Shown here piece by piece: positions 45,717 to 61,196 of a stretch of DNA of 64,000 nt. The notes beneath the pieces were generated by a model. It saw only the letters and a program-made list of their open reading frames with translations, searched no databases and was not told the origin of the DNA. Made by a program: the position numbers and the translations under genes. Origin of the DNA: Limnoperna fortunei. Lineage: Eukaryota; Mollusca; Bivalvia; Mytilida; Modiolidae. The stretch covers positions 41,689,927 to 41,753,926 of the forward strand of contig OX104119.1 of the NCBI GenBank assembly GCA_944474755.1, in the 5' to 3' direction. Numbering within the stretch: the stretch's first letter is position 1; each line of letters starts with the position of its first letter.

Positions 45717-47390
45717 AATTTTTCATGGACTCCAAAACACGCAAACCGTAAGTCGAAAACACCTTGGGTCTTCGCCATTTGTTGTTCTGTGTCATGACCT
45801 TAAAGAAAATCTGAAGGTCAAAGTTCAGATATAACCTCGACCTGAGGCCTCCAATTTTGTTATCATAGGAGTTATTGCCCTTGACATGTTTCGGTTGATT
45901 GGTTTTTGACTTATAACTTGAAAATGGTTAGAGATAGTATAGTAAACCAGCATAGCTAAAGTGATCAGTAGGTAAAGAGCTTCAATTTGAGCCCAAGGTC
46001 AAAGGTCATGGGTCAAGGTCACACCATAGCAACAAGGTAACCATTATAAAAAGTCCTTAGTAACCATATATATTTAGAATCAGGATGAAGTATTTCAGTA
46101 AAATATGTCATTACACAGCCGGAAGTGACATTTTGTCCCTAGCAACGGTCACAAAAGTCCTTAGCAACCATATGAATAGGGACCAATTGCTTTACTTAAA
46201 TAACTAATTTTCATGACTGCTAGTGACGTTTTGTAATTAGCAACAGAAAAAACGTCCACAGAATCCCCATATTTACCATGCTGGGAAAGACCTTCACATT
46301 TGTTCTTTGAACAAATGACCTTTCATTATTATTATTATTCTTTCTTCGTGGTCCGCCACTTTTCAAAGTCCCATCAATTTGAGAGTTCGCGACATTTCAT
46401 TTCAAAACTTTGGATTATGGACCTGGACTATATTCTCTATCAGCTACTGCGTTTTGCAAGCCGAATAATTTTTCCATACAGAGTTATCTGCCCAAACACC
46501 GAAAACCTTGTTATCAGAACAACTCAGAAACTATAAAATTTAGAGAAAAACTGAAAATTGAGAAATGTTAAGGAACTTTTGAGACAACTTTGTGCCATAA
46601 TTTGGCCAAAAAATTTTGTCGAGCGGAGACGAACGGTATACCTTGAATGTTATATGCACTCCGGTCATCACCAAAACTCGCAAACCGGAAGTCGAAAACA
46701 CCTTGGGTCTTCACCATTTGTTGTTCTGTGACATGACCTTAAAGAAAATCTGAAGGTCAAAGTTCAGATATGACCTCAGCCTTAGGCCTAGAATCTTGTT
46801 ATCATAACAACTCGAAAACCGTAAAAGATAGAAGCAGACAATAAGTTGGAAAAATACTCCTCTCATTAAGACCTACATTTAGTCTTTATGTCCGAAACTG
46901 TTCAATCAACTGTTTAGGAGTTACTGCCCTTGACATGTTTCGGTTGATTGGTTTTTGACTTATAACTTGGAAACGGTTAGAGATAATATAGTAAACATAC
47001 AAAAGCTAAAGTGATCAGTATGAAAAGAGCTTCAATTTGAGCCCAAGGTCAAAGGTCATGGGTCAAGGTCACACCATAGCAACAAGGTAACCTTATAAAA
47101 GTCCTTAGTTACCATATATTTTTAAAATCAGGATGAAGTACTCAAGTACAATACATTATTTTACAACCGGAAGTGACATTTTGTCCCTAGCAACGGTCAC
47201 AAAGTCCTTAGCAACCATATGTAGAGTGAATAGTGACCACTTGCTTTAGTCAAATAACTAATTTTCATGACTGTTAGTGACATTTTGTAATTAGCAACAG
47301 ACGAAACGTCCACAGCATCAATATTTTTACCATACTGGGAAAGACCTCACATTTGTTCTTTGAACAAATGACCTTTCATTATTATTATTA

Positions 47391-49735
47391 TTTCGGGTTC
47401 GACTTTTTCTAGACCATGAACTTGTCCGACACATTTCTCAGAGACGCCAAAATAGAATCAAATGAAACTTGGTACAGTTTTAGATCGACAAATGGAGGGG
47501 TGCGGTCAGTAATCAGAGTTATGATAATGGCAGCCTCTTGACGACAACCATCGAAACATGGCAAAAGTTTTCCCGTGGTCCGATTTCAACGAAATTTGGT
47601 AAGGAGGTAGATTTCAATATTTTGATTGAAACGCTACATTGGAAATTTATTTCCGACGTCGCGTTTCAAAATGGCGGCAAATAACGTGTATAATTTTCAA
47701 CGTTATCCGATCTAGATGACATTTAAAGTGTTCCGATTGCAACAAAATTTAGTGTGGAGGTAGATTTCAGTGCCCCGAGTGGAAATCCACATTCGGAATT
47801 TTTTTCGGCCGTGAGTTTCAGGATGGCCGCCAAAACGCGTCAAATTTTAAACGTTGTCCGATTTTAATTAAATTTGATTTGTAGGTACATTTTAATGTCC
47901 TGAATGGACCACTATACTATACATGTGGATTTTCGGCGACTTCTGTGTTGGCATCCCAACACATAATTTTTAATTAAGTCGCCAAAACGGAGTTTTGGCG
48001 AATTATTGTTTTGCACATATTTCGGTTTCCACTTTTTCTAGATCGTGAACTTGTCCGACACATTTCTCAGAGACGCCTTAACATAATAAAATGAAACTTG
48101 GCACAGTTGTAGACCAACATATTGAGAGGTGCAGCTAATAGTCACAGGTTTGATAATGGCCGCCATTTCTAAATGGCCGCCACTTGACGACACCCACCCA
48201 AAAAGGGCAAAAATTTTTCCGTGGTCCAATTTCAACGAAATTTGGTATGAAGGTAGATTAGTATTTCAAGTGAAATGTTACCTTTGAAATTTATTTCCGA
48301 CATCGCATGTCAAAATGGCGGCAAAAACGGTATAAGTTTCGGCGTTATCCGATCTCGATGAAATTTAATGTGCTCCCATTGCAACTAAATTTGCTGTGGA
48401 GGTAGATTTAAGTGTCCCGAGTGAAAATCCACATTCGAATTTTTTTTAGATAGTGTGTTTCAAAATGGCCGCCAAAAACGCGTCAAATTTTTAAAAGAGC
48501 TTCAATCAAATTTGATGTGTAGGTACATGTTAATGTCCTGAATGGAACGCAATACTATCCGTGGGGATTTTAGGCGACTTCTGTGTTGGCATCCCAACAC
48601 ATTATTTTTAATTATGTTTCTCCTTCTAAGACATGAAATTGTCCGCACGATTACGAGCAAATGCTTTGACCGATCAATTTGAAACTTAGGGAGGTTATGG
48701 AGTACTCAGAGGGGTGTAATCAACTTTTAAAATTTTCGAAATGGCCGCCATTTTAAAAATCACCGCCATGGAAAATAAAAGTACATTTCTCAGATCTCGG
48801 TAATGGCTTGACAGATTTAAATGAAAATTGGAACACTAATACAGTTCTCTATCCTGAGCATTTGTACTGGAAAAACATTTGACGCGAACGCCGCCATTTT
48901 GTTATGGCATCCATTTTACCACACTCCCCCAAAAAGTCAACTTTGTCCGATTTCAACGAAATTTGATTTCTTGGCATATTTTAATGTACTGTTTTGAATG
49001 AAATACTATCCATGTGTGTTTTGGGCGACTTTTTTGTTGGCATTCCAACACAAAGATCTTTAATTATTATTCTTCTTTCTTTTTTCCTTTTTTTTCCCGC
49101 TCAATCATGTCCGCACATTTTGTCTGAGATGAAATATCCAATCAAAAAAAATGAAACTTTGAGAACATGTTAAGGGTGACCTGAAGTTTTGCAATCAAAT
49201 TTTGGAATTTTCAAAATGGCTGCCGTTTTAAAATGGCTGCCATTTCCATGGACACGGGGTCATTATATAGAACATTGCATTATCTTGGCAACACTTAGGT
49301 ATTTGGGGGTTTTGAACATAATGAACATTATAGTGGCAATGTGGGTTCGTTTGGGAGACATTCTGTGTTGGCATACCAACACAATCAGCACTAGTTATTA
49401 TTCTTTTTCTTTCTTTTTTCTTTTTCATTTTTTTCCGTTCAATCTTGTCCGCACGGTTTCTCTGCGATGCAATGTCAAATCAATATGAACCTTTGGGAAT
49501 ATGTTAGGGGTGACCTGAAGTTTTGTAATCCATTTTTTGGAATTTTTAAAATGGCGTCCGCTTCTATGGAAACAGGGGTCATTATATAAGACATTGTATT
49601 ATCTTGGTAGAAAATTTGTATTCCGGGTTTTTAGGGGATTTTCAACAAGCTCAAGATGATTATAGTAGCAATAGAGGTTCGTTTAGGAGATATTTGTGTT
49701 GTAATCCCAACACAGTCATTACTAGTTTTTAATTC
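47391..49735 (+). repeat. five tandem units ending in a TGTGTTGG...CCAACACA hairpin
   Basis: Hairpins lie at 47,944-47,963, 48,582-48,601, 49,034-49,052, 49,364-49,383 and 49,695-49,714. Units shorten from about 0.64 to 0.33 kb. Each starts after an AT-rich spacer with 'cttttt...cgttcaatcttgtccgcac'-type sequence and contains phrases like 'atggccgccattt' and 'tttcaacgaaatttg'. In the last two units the hairpin is followed by 8-10 bases and CTAG before T. No coding frame. Confidence 0.75.
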
Positions 49736-50599
49736 TGTTAATCTCAATATCAGAGTTCAACTGTGCATAATAGTCACAGAGATAACTTTGCGTTAACAAA
49801 AAGTTTGATTTGAATAGTCAACTGCAAAACCACAATGACTAAACGGCACACGATACTAATACTTCAATTATATGTCGCTGAAAAAACAACAAAAAGGAAT
49901 ACAACTTGATGAAAAAAATATAATAAACTACAGAACAGCTTAAAAACCTTCTACAGTACTTTGATTTTGAAAAATAGAGCAAACATAAGAATAGTATAAT
50001 GATATGTTGCTCTGCTGTTAAGCTGTAAGTCCCCAAGGGAAACACCAGAACATAAGTCACACATCGGTTCAGGCCCAAGTATCAGTGATTCATTAATTGA
50101 TATTGCAATGAGCTGAAATATCTGTCATGAAAATGTTTAAAGGTTTTAAATAATAATGTGTCTTTATGAATATGGTTGATTGAGTCGGATTTGATCAAAT
50201 ATTTGGAAATTGAAGAATATGTTGGAATTTGAAGATAAAATTTCTTACACATCTAATGTCTTTTGCATATACTTCGGGGTTTCGGCACTGCCAACGAGTC
50301 TAGACGCAAGTCAGACTTGCAATTTGTGTAGCCTTGATAGTTCCCTGGACATTTCGGGTGACACCGATTTGCCAACATCACTCCCGGTTTCTGTTTATCC
50401 CAGAGGTATCATTAGCTTATGAATTACAACTACGTTCCTGATCCATAATCATTGATTCAGCAATTTACAACTTAATATATAAATTTACAGCCCTGAAATT
50501 TCGAGATGTTTTCGTGTGTACTTTGTTTTCCTTGTATACCAAATCCAAGAATTTCTGACCTACATTCACCTACATATAACTTTAAGCCATAAATTGTGG

Positions 50600-50840
50600 A
50601 GTTATCTCACATATGTTATGTGAGATAACACTACATCTCCTTTTATCGGCTTAACTAGAACTAACCTTAACCCTGAAAAAGTAATAAAACACTGAAACAA
50701 TTTTTACAAGTCAAGTTTAACTGGCGGTTTGACAATCTTCCTGACCTCGTAATGTAATGTGTTGATTCTGAATCAGCTGATTGCTGCAGGTCAGCGTTAA
50801 TTTGTTTATTATCATTATTGTCATTAGTCGACTCAGATTT
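50600..50840 (-). mobile_element. Ty3/Gypsy-like retrotransposon 3' end
   Basis: The minus strand has a C-terminal polyprotein piece with HYITRSGR. A one-base frame change later it reads IVKPPVKLDL and a stop, the usual end of Gypsy pol (TRSGR..KPP..L). A purine-rich tract (aaaaggagatg) follows, then TGTTATCTCACATAACATAT, which would be the start of the 3' LTR. The LTR start is itself a hairpin. Only this fragment is present, inserted in the first unit of the LRR array. Confidence 0.6.
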
Positions 50841-50955
50841 CACTAACCCTGAAATATCGGGAATGTATCGACGTCTGCTTGGTTTTATTTGCATACCGAA
50901 TCTTAACAGTTCTTAGCTGAACTAATATAAATTTTAGCATTATGGTAACACTTAC

Positions 50956-51027
50956 AGTGTATGCAAATTCTGGAGTCCGTTAAAAGTATTACTGGGAATA
51001 AAAGTACTTTGGTTGTGAGACAAAGAC
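50956..51027 (-). CDS. array LRR exon 1 (72 nt)
   Basis: Donor gtaagt, acceptor 'aaatgcatag' (TAG instead of the CAG of its sisters). Phase 2 on both sides. It encodes SLSHNQSTFIPSNTFNGLQN and ends LHTL. Relative to its sisters it has Ser-Thr-Phe where the others have Ile-Thr-Ser, so the hydrophobic position after Asn-x is lost and the repeat may be less stable. Confidence 0.82.
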
Positions 51028-52323
51028 CTATGCATTTACAGTTGCAATATTAACTGTCTCTCATTGTAGTGACGTAAAGTTTCTGTCACATTCGCTCATA
51101 AGCTTTTATAGACATGTTATAATAAAGCGTACTAAATATTATTCGTGCGATTCATTACTAATCCAACTTGTTAAAACTGTCGTCGCAAAATAGTTTAATT
51201 ATCAAAGCTCAACTGCGCACAATAGTCACAGAGATAAGTCTGAAAAACAAAGCTAGAGTTACACGTCCCTAAAACAAACTACACAAGGAAAAACAACTTC
51301 GGGATACAAATATAATAAACCGCAGAAAAACTCAAAACTCGTCTACTTTGATTGTAAAAAGTCTGATGTATCAGAAGAAATGAAGAATTCTTTCTGTTTG
51401 GAAAATGAAAAAGTTTACAAAACATAAGAATAGCATGATGATATGTTCCTCTGCTGGTGAACAAGTACAGTTGTCACAGCTGGATTCAGATGCAATTATT
51501 ATTAAGTGACATTACAATAGTCTGAAATAACTGCCATGAAATTTGGAAATGTTTTAAATAATAACTTGTCTCTATGCACATCCTTCAAATGGATTTAGTC
51601 TGATTTGATATATTATTATGAAATTTGAAGATAATAGCTCATAGACATCTTATTATTTGGCATATAAAACTCTTTGGGTTTTGGCGCTGCTGATGAGTCT
51701 AGACACATGTCAGAAGTGAAATATGTGTAGCACTGTTATTTCTGTGGATATTTTGAGGGACACCAATGGACCGACACCCCTTACGGTTGGATGTTAACCC
51801 GAGAGAAGTCAATAGCTTAGGAATAACAACTACTTGCCAGAGAGATAATCAAAGATTCTGTCATTTATGAGTATTGGTATTTCTCTAGAAATTTCTAGTG
51901 CAACCACTGGGCCAACATCTACCCCGTTTCCCTGTTAATCCCAGAGGTATCACTAGCCTGTTAATAACAACTGCGTGCTATACTGATTATCATTGATTCA
52001 GCCATTTACAAGTTAATATAAGTTAATATATAAAATTATAGCCTAGAAATTTCGCCAACGTATCGACGTGTACTTGGTCTTCACTTGGTCTTCCTTGAAT
52101 ACAAGATTCCAACGTTTTATTTCTCACGTAAATTCACCTACTTATAACGTTCACATAAAATTGTTATTCTGTATCTGTTATTTTCATTAATTCTTTGCAA
52201 TTAAATTTCTCTGTGTATACATCTTTTTGTGTTATTGTAGAATTATTTATACTAATTCGTACAAAATCTAAATTAACTACGAGCTTAACTAAAATAAATA
52301 ATAGTAAGTACAGTAACACTTAC

Positions 52324-52395
52324 AGTGTTTGCAAATTCTGGAGTCCGTTAAAAGTACTACTGTTAATGGAAGTAATTTGGTTGTCCGACAACGTC
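52324..52395 (-). CDS. array LRR exon 2 (72 nt)
   Basis: Acceptor 'cgcattacag', donor gtaagt, phase 2 on both sides. It encodes TLSDNQITSINSSTFNGLQN and ends LQTL, a complete 24-residue LRR in the L-x-x-N-x-I/L pattern. Confidence 0.9.
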
Positions 52396-53489
52396 CTGTA
52401 ATGCGAAAAAAAAACAATTATATTGTGTACATTTCTCCCATGTTTAGTATTCTTTCTTATCGTACAATATGAGACAGATATATTCCTCTGCATTTACAAT
52501 CATTTGAGATATATAGTCTCCCATTGTAGAGCGTAAGGTTCTGTCACTTTTGCTTTACAAGTGTCTTATATACGTGCTATAACAAAGCGTACGCAAAGTT
52601 CTTATTGTGATTTTTTACTGATCCAGTTGTTAAAACTATCTTCGCAAGCTTGTTTCACTATCAAACTTTAACAGCGCACAATAGCCAGACAGATAAGTAT
52701 GCGAAAACATAGATTTGAATTGTCATGTCAACTGTAAAACTGCAATGTCTAAACGTCTGTTTAGGAATACAAATATAATAAACCACACACAAAAACATTA
52801 AAATCTTCGACGTTGATTGTGAAAGGCCTTTCGTATCAGCAGGAATAAAAGAAGTTGTTCTTTATGGAAATTTAGAAAAATATAGCAAACATAAGAATAA
52901 CATACTTATATGTTCTTCTGCTGGTGAATTGAAAGTCCCCAAATGGAATACCAGTACAGTAATAACAACTCGGTTCAGACATAATTATCATTAAGTGATA
53001 TTACAATAGTCTGAAGTAACTGTGCTAGAATTATGAAATTGTTTCAAATAATAATGTGTCTCCATGCACATGTCTTTAATTGAATTAGTCGGATTTTACA
53101 TAATATTTTTAAATTTGAAGATAATAGCTCTTAGCGTAATTATTAGTTATATAGACTCTTTTTGGGTTTTGGCGCTGTTGATGAGCTTAGACGAATTCCA
53201 GAATTGAGATTTATGTAGCATTGGTATTTCTGTAGACATTTTGAGTAAAACCAACGGGCTGAACACCACTCCAAGATGGCTGTTAATCCAAGAGGTATCA
53301 CTAGCATAATAATAACAACTGTTTACAAGATCGATAATAATTGATTCAGTTCTTTATAAGTCAATATATGCATTTACAGACCTGAAATATCGAGAATATC
53401 TCAACGTATTATCGGTTTTACTTGCATACAAATTCTTAACATTTCTTAGCTGAACTAATATAAATAATAGTATGTATGTTAACACTTAC

Positions 53490-53561
53490 AGTGTATGCAA
53501 ATTCTGGAGTCCGTTAAAAGTATTACTGGGAATAGAAGTAATTTTGTTGTAAGACAAAGAC
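53490..53561 (-). CDS. array LRR exon 3 (72 nt)
   Basis: Acceptor 'cccattacag', donor gtaagt, phase 2 on both sides. It encodes SLSYNKITSIPSNTFNGLQN and ends LHTL, a consensus-like LRR. The sequence is identical to exon 4. Confidence 0.92.
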
Positions 53562-54698
53562 CTGTAATGGGACAAAATCATACCGTTAATGTACAACGTT
53601 AATGTTGGTATAATGGTTTATTATACAGAGAAATGAAATGAAATATTGTATTGTATACATTTCCCATGCTAAGTGTTCTTTCACATCGTACAAGATGAGA
53701 AGCATTTATTCCTCTGCATTCACAATGTTGCAGAATTAATTGTCTCCAATTGTAGTGACGTAAAGTTTCTGTCACTTTCGCTTCATCAGGTAATTTAGAC
53801 ATGTTATAATAAAGCGTTCTAAAATTTATTCGTGCGATTCATTACTGTTCTAAGTTGTTAAAGCTATCATCGCAAAATAAAGTTTCATTATCAAAGTTCA
53901 ATTGCGCACAATGGTCACAGAGACAAGTCTGAGAAAACAAAGATTTGAATTGTCATGTCAACTGTAAAACTGCAATGTCTAAACGTCTGTTTAGGAATAC
54001 AAATATAATAAACCACACACAAAAACATTAAAATCTTCGACGTTGATTGTGAAAGGCCTTTCGTATCAGCAGGAATAAAAGAAGTTGTTCTTTATGGAAA
54101 TTTAGAAAAATATAGCAAACATAAGAATAACATACTTATATGTTCTTCTGCTGGTGAATTGAAAGTCCCCAAATGGAATACCAGTACAGTAATCACAACT
54201 CGGTTCAGACATAATTATCATTAAGTGATATTACAATAGTCTGAAGTAACTGTGCTAGAATTATGTGTCTCCATGCACATGTCTTTAATTGAATTAGTCG
54301 GATTTTACATAATATTTTTAAATTTGAAGATAATAGCTCTTAGCGTAATTATTAGTTATATAGACTCTTTTTGGGTTTTGGCGCTGTTGATGAGCTTAGA
54401 CGAATTCCAGAATTGAGATTTATGTAGCATTGGTATTTCTGTAGACATTTTGAGTAAAACCAACGGGCTGAACACCACTCCAAGATGGCTGTTAATCCAA
54501 GAGGTATCACTAGCATAATAATAACAACTGTTTACAAGATCGATAATAATTGATTCAGTTCTTTATAAGTCAATATATGCATTTACAGACCTGAAATATC
54601 GAGAATATCTCAACGTATTATCGGTTTTACTTGCATACAAATTCTTAACATTTCTTAGCTGAACTAATATAAATAATAGTATGTATGTTAACACTTAC

Positions 54699-54770
54699 AG
54701 TGTATGCAAATTCTGGAGTCCGTTAAAAGTATTACTGGGAATAGAAGTAATTTTGTTGTAAGACAAAGAC
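54699..54770 (-). CDS. array LRR exon 4 (72 nt), duplicate of exon 3
   Basis: Same sequence, splice sites and phase as the exon at 53,490-53,561, created by the recent 1.2-kb duplication. Including both in one transcript adds 24 residues without breaking the frame. Confidence 0.9.
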
Positions 54771-55299
54771 CTGTAATGGGACAAAATCATACCGTTAATG
54801 TACAACGTTAATGTTGGTATAATGGTTTATTATACAGAGAAATGAAATGAAATATTGTATTGTATACATTTCCCATGCTAAGTGTTCTTTCACATCGTAC
54901 AAGATGAGAAGCATTTATTCCTCTGCATTCACAATGTTGCAGAATTAATTGTCTCCAATTGTAGTGACGTAAAGTTTCTGTCACTTTCGCTTCATCAGGT
55001 AATTTAGACATGTTATAATAAAGCGTTCTAAAATTTATTCGTGCGATTCATTACTGTTCTAAGTTGTTAAAGCTATCATCGCAAAATAGTTTCATTATCA
55101 AAGTTCAATTGCGCACAATGGTCACAGAGACAAGTCTGAGAAAACAAAGAGTTTGGTTTGAATAGTCAACCGAGAAACCGCAATGTCCAAACTGCCCATG
55201 ATACCAAAGCTTATGTAGTACAGAGATCAACAGAGACTTTGAATCATTTTGTATCCAGTTCAGCCCTTTAAATAATACATTTATCGACAAATGCTTGCC

Positions 55300-59030
<3,731 letters not shown>

Positions 59031-60447
59031 ATACAGCATTCCAATACTAAATGGTCTCCCATTGTAGAGACTTAAAATAACTTTCGCTTCCGCTTATTAA
59101 GGTACTATAGACAAGTTATAACAAATCGTACACAGAAATTCTTCGTGTGATTCATTGCTAATCTAGTTGTTAAAACTATCGTCGCAAACTTGTTTTAGTA
59201 TCATAGTTCAACTGCGCACAAATGTTAGAGAAATAACTCTGCAACAATGAAGTTTGATTTAAATGGTCAACTGCGAAACCTCAATGTCTAAACGGTCCAT
59301 GATACCAAAGCTTCTGTTACATGTTGCTAAATAAAATCTACACAAGAAACAACAATTTGGGGACGCCCTTCTATTTGGATTGTGAAAGCCTGATGATATT
59401 TTTCTCTGCCGGTGAACTGTACATCCCCAAGGGGAACACCTGAAAATTATGTGATATTTCAATAGTCTAAAATTATTGTCATGAAATTTTGGAAACGTTT
59501 CAAATGGTGTTTTTTTCTTTTGGATTTCATATAATATATTGGAATTTGTAGATAACAGCTATTAACAATTATTTGGGCATATACACTCTTTGGGATGTCG
59601 GCACAGCTGGTGAGCCTAGACGCATGTCAGAAATAAAATTTTTCTAGCTTTAGTATTTAAGTGGATATCTCGATTAAAATCACTGGGCCAACACCCCTCC
59701 GGGTTGACTGTTAATCACAGAGGGATGACCAGCTTAGGAATAATAACTACGTACCAGATCGATAATTATTGATTAAGCCATCTATAAGGTAATATGTAGT
59801 TACAGCCCTGTAATTTCCATAATTTATCGAAGTGTACTTGGTTTTCCTTGTATACCAGATCCCAACATTTTATTTTTCACGTACATGCACCTACTTATAA
59901 CTTTCACATTAAATGTTTATTCAGTTGATAATATTATCAATTAATTTCCCCTGTGTGTACATCTAATGGTTTTATTGCATTATTAATTAAATTAAGAATT
60001 GAATGCTTTGTTTGAAGTCTCATTTGAAAGCGTTGACCAAGGTACATTCAATGATCGCTCGTGATTAAAATGTGTTTCGGTCAACGCTTTCATACGTCAA
60101 TAAAACTTCAAAATAATGCATTCAGCTTTTATATACACATTTTATTTCATTTAAAAAAATGCCTGGGTCCCGATTTACATTGTGCACTAGATATGTTTGT
60201 TGATTTAAATCATGCATCGTTGTTTCTTTACTGTGGACCTCGTCAAGGAGGCGCGTGCTCTTTAAGGCTACCGGTTTCATTGAAAAATGCAAGTAATGAA
60301 TCTACGTCATCTGTAAAGGAATGAACCAAAAGAAATCTAGGATATCGATGAAAGACATACGTAAAGTAAATAATATTAATTTGCACACGATTACAATTAA
60401 TTTTAAGCTGAACAAATATCAATATGATTATATATTTTAACACTCAC

Positions 60448-60519
60448 AGTTCACGTAAATTCGTAAGACCGTCAAAAGAACCATTGTGAATAAAAGTAAT
60501 TTGGTTCACAAACAATAAC
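60448..60519 (-). CDS. array LRR exon 5 (72 nt), divergent
   Basis: Acceptor 'gttgtttcag', donor gtgagt, phase 2 on both sides. It encodes LLFVNQITFIHNGSFDGLTN and ends LREL. It is the most divergent intact exon of the array, in framework as well as in the exposed positions, so probably the oldest. Confidence 0.87.
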
Positions 60520-61124
60520 CTGAAACAACAATTCGATTAATTTATAGTTGTTCTAACATAATGGTTCATCATACAGAAAAATCAAATGACAAATATAGTG
60601 TTGTATGCATGTCCCATGTTTAGTATTCTTTCCCGTCGTACAATGTGAGAATTATAGGATAATCAATTGATCAGAGTGTAGCATTGGTATTTCTGTAGAC
60701 ATTTTGAGTAAAACCACGGGTGAACACCAATCCCAGATGGCTGTTGATCGCAGAGGTGTCACTATCATAATAACAACAACTACGTACCAGATCGATAATC
60801 ATTGATTCAGCCCGTTATGATTTAATATATGCATTTACAGCCCTGAAATATCGGGAATGTTTCGACGTATTGTTATAATTACATTGTAATCTTTTACATT
60901 GATTGTTAATTTAACAGTTTACTCTTTTATTGTAATTAATTAATTAATTAAGTGTAATAAATGATAATTAATATATAATTAAATTTTAATTTGTATTTGT
61001 CTTTTGTTGGCTAAATTTAAAGTTTATTTCTACCTGTAACATTATACTTGGTTTTAATTGCATACCACATCTTAACATTTCTTAGCTGAACTATTATAAA
61101 CTATAGCATTATGGTAACACTTAC

Positions 61125-61196
61125 AGTGTATGCAAATTCTTGAGTCCGTTAAAAGCATTACTAGGTATAGAAGTAATGTTGTTCATATACAAAAAC
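61125..61196 (-). CDS. array LRR exon 6 (72 nt)
   Basis: Acceptor 'cctttacag', donor gtaagt, phase 2 on both sides. It encodes FLYMNNITSIPSNAFNGLKN and ends LHTL. The framework matches exons 2-4 while the first residues (F, Y, M, N) differ from all of them. Confidence 0.9.

Larger units (their letters stand above)
44118..47390 (+). repeat. two tandem units of a 1-kb non-coding repeat
   Basis: Unit A (44,118-44,545 continued at 45,717-46,325) and unit B (46,326-47,385) share long identical stretches such as 'aaggaacttttgagacaact', 'ggccaaaaaattttgtcgag', 'ggtttttgacttataacttg' and 'ggtcatgggtcaaggtcaca'. Each ends in 'ctgggaaagacct(t)cacatttg' and a hairpin 'acatttgttctttgaacaaa'. Unit A was opened by a LINE fragment and a MITE. 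No coding frame is conserved. Confidence 0.8.
52711..55146. repeat. nearly identical 1.2-kb tandem duplication
   Basis: Copy 1 (52,711-53,940) and copy 2 (53,941-55,146) differ by one substitution seen near 52,973/54,203, a 21-base gap after 'gtgctagaattatg' and a 2-base difference near 53,880/55,086. Each contains one LRR exon and its intron. It is far younger than the other units of the array. Confidence 0.95.

Noticed and set aside
53599..55011. Two identical 67-codon minus-strand ORFs, which look like a duplicated small gene
   Set aside because: They lie in the intron part of the duplicated LRR cassette. Other array units do not keep this frame, and the identity only reflects the recent duplication.
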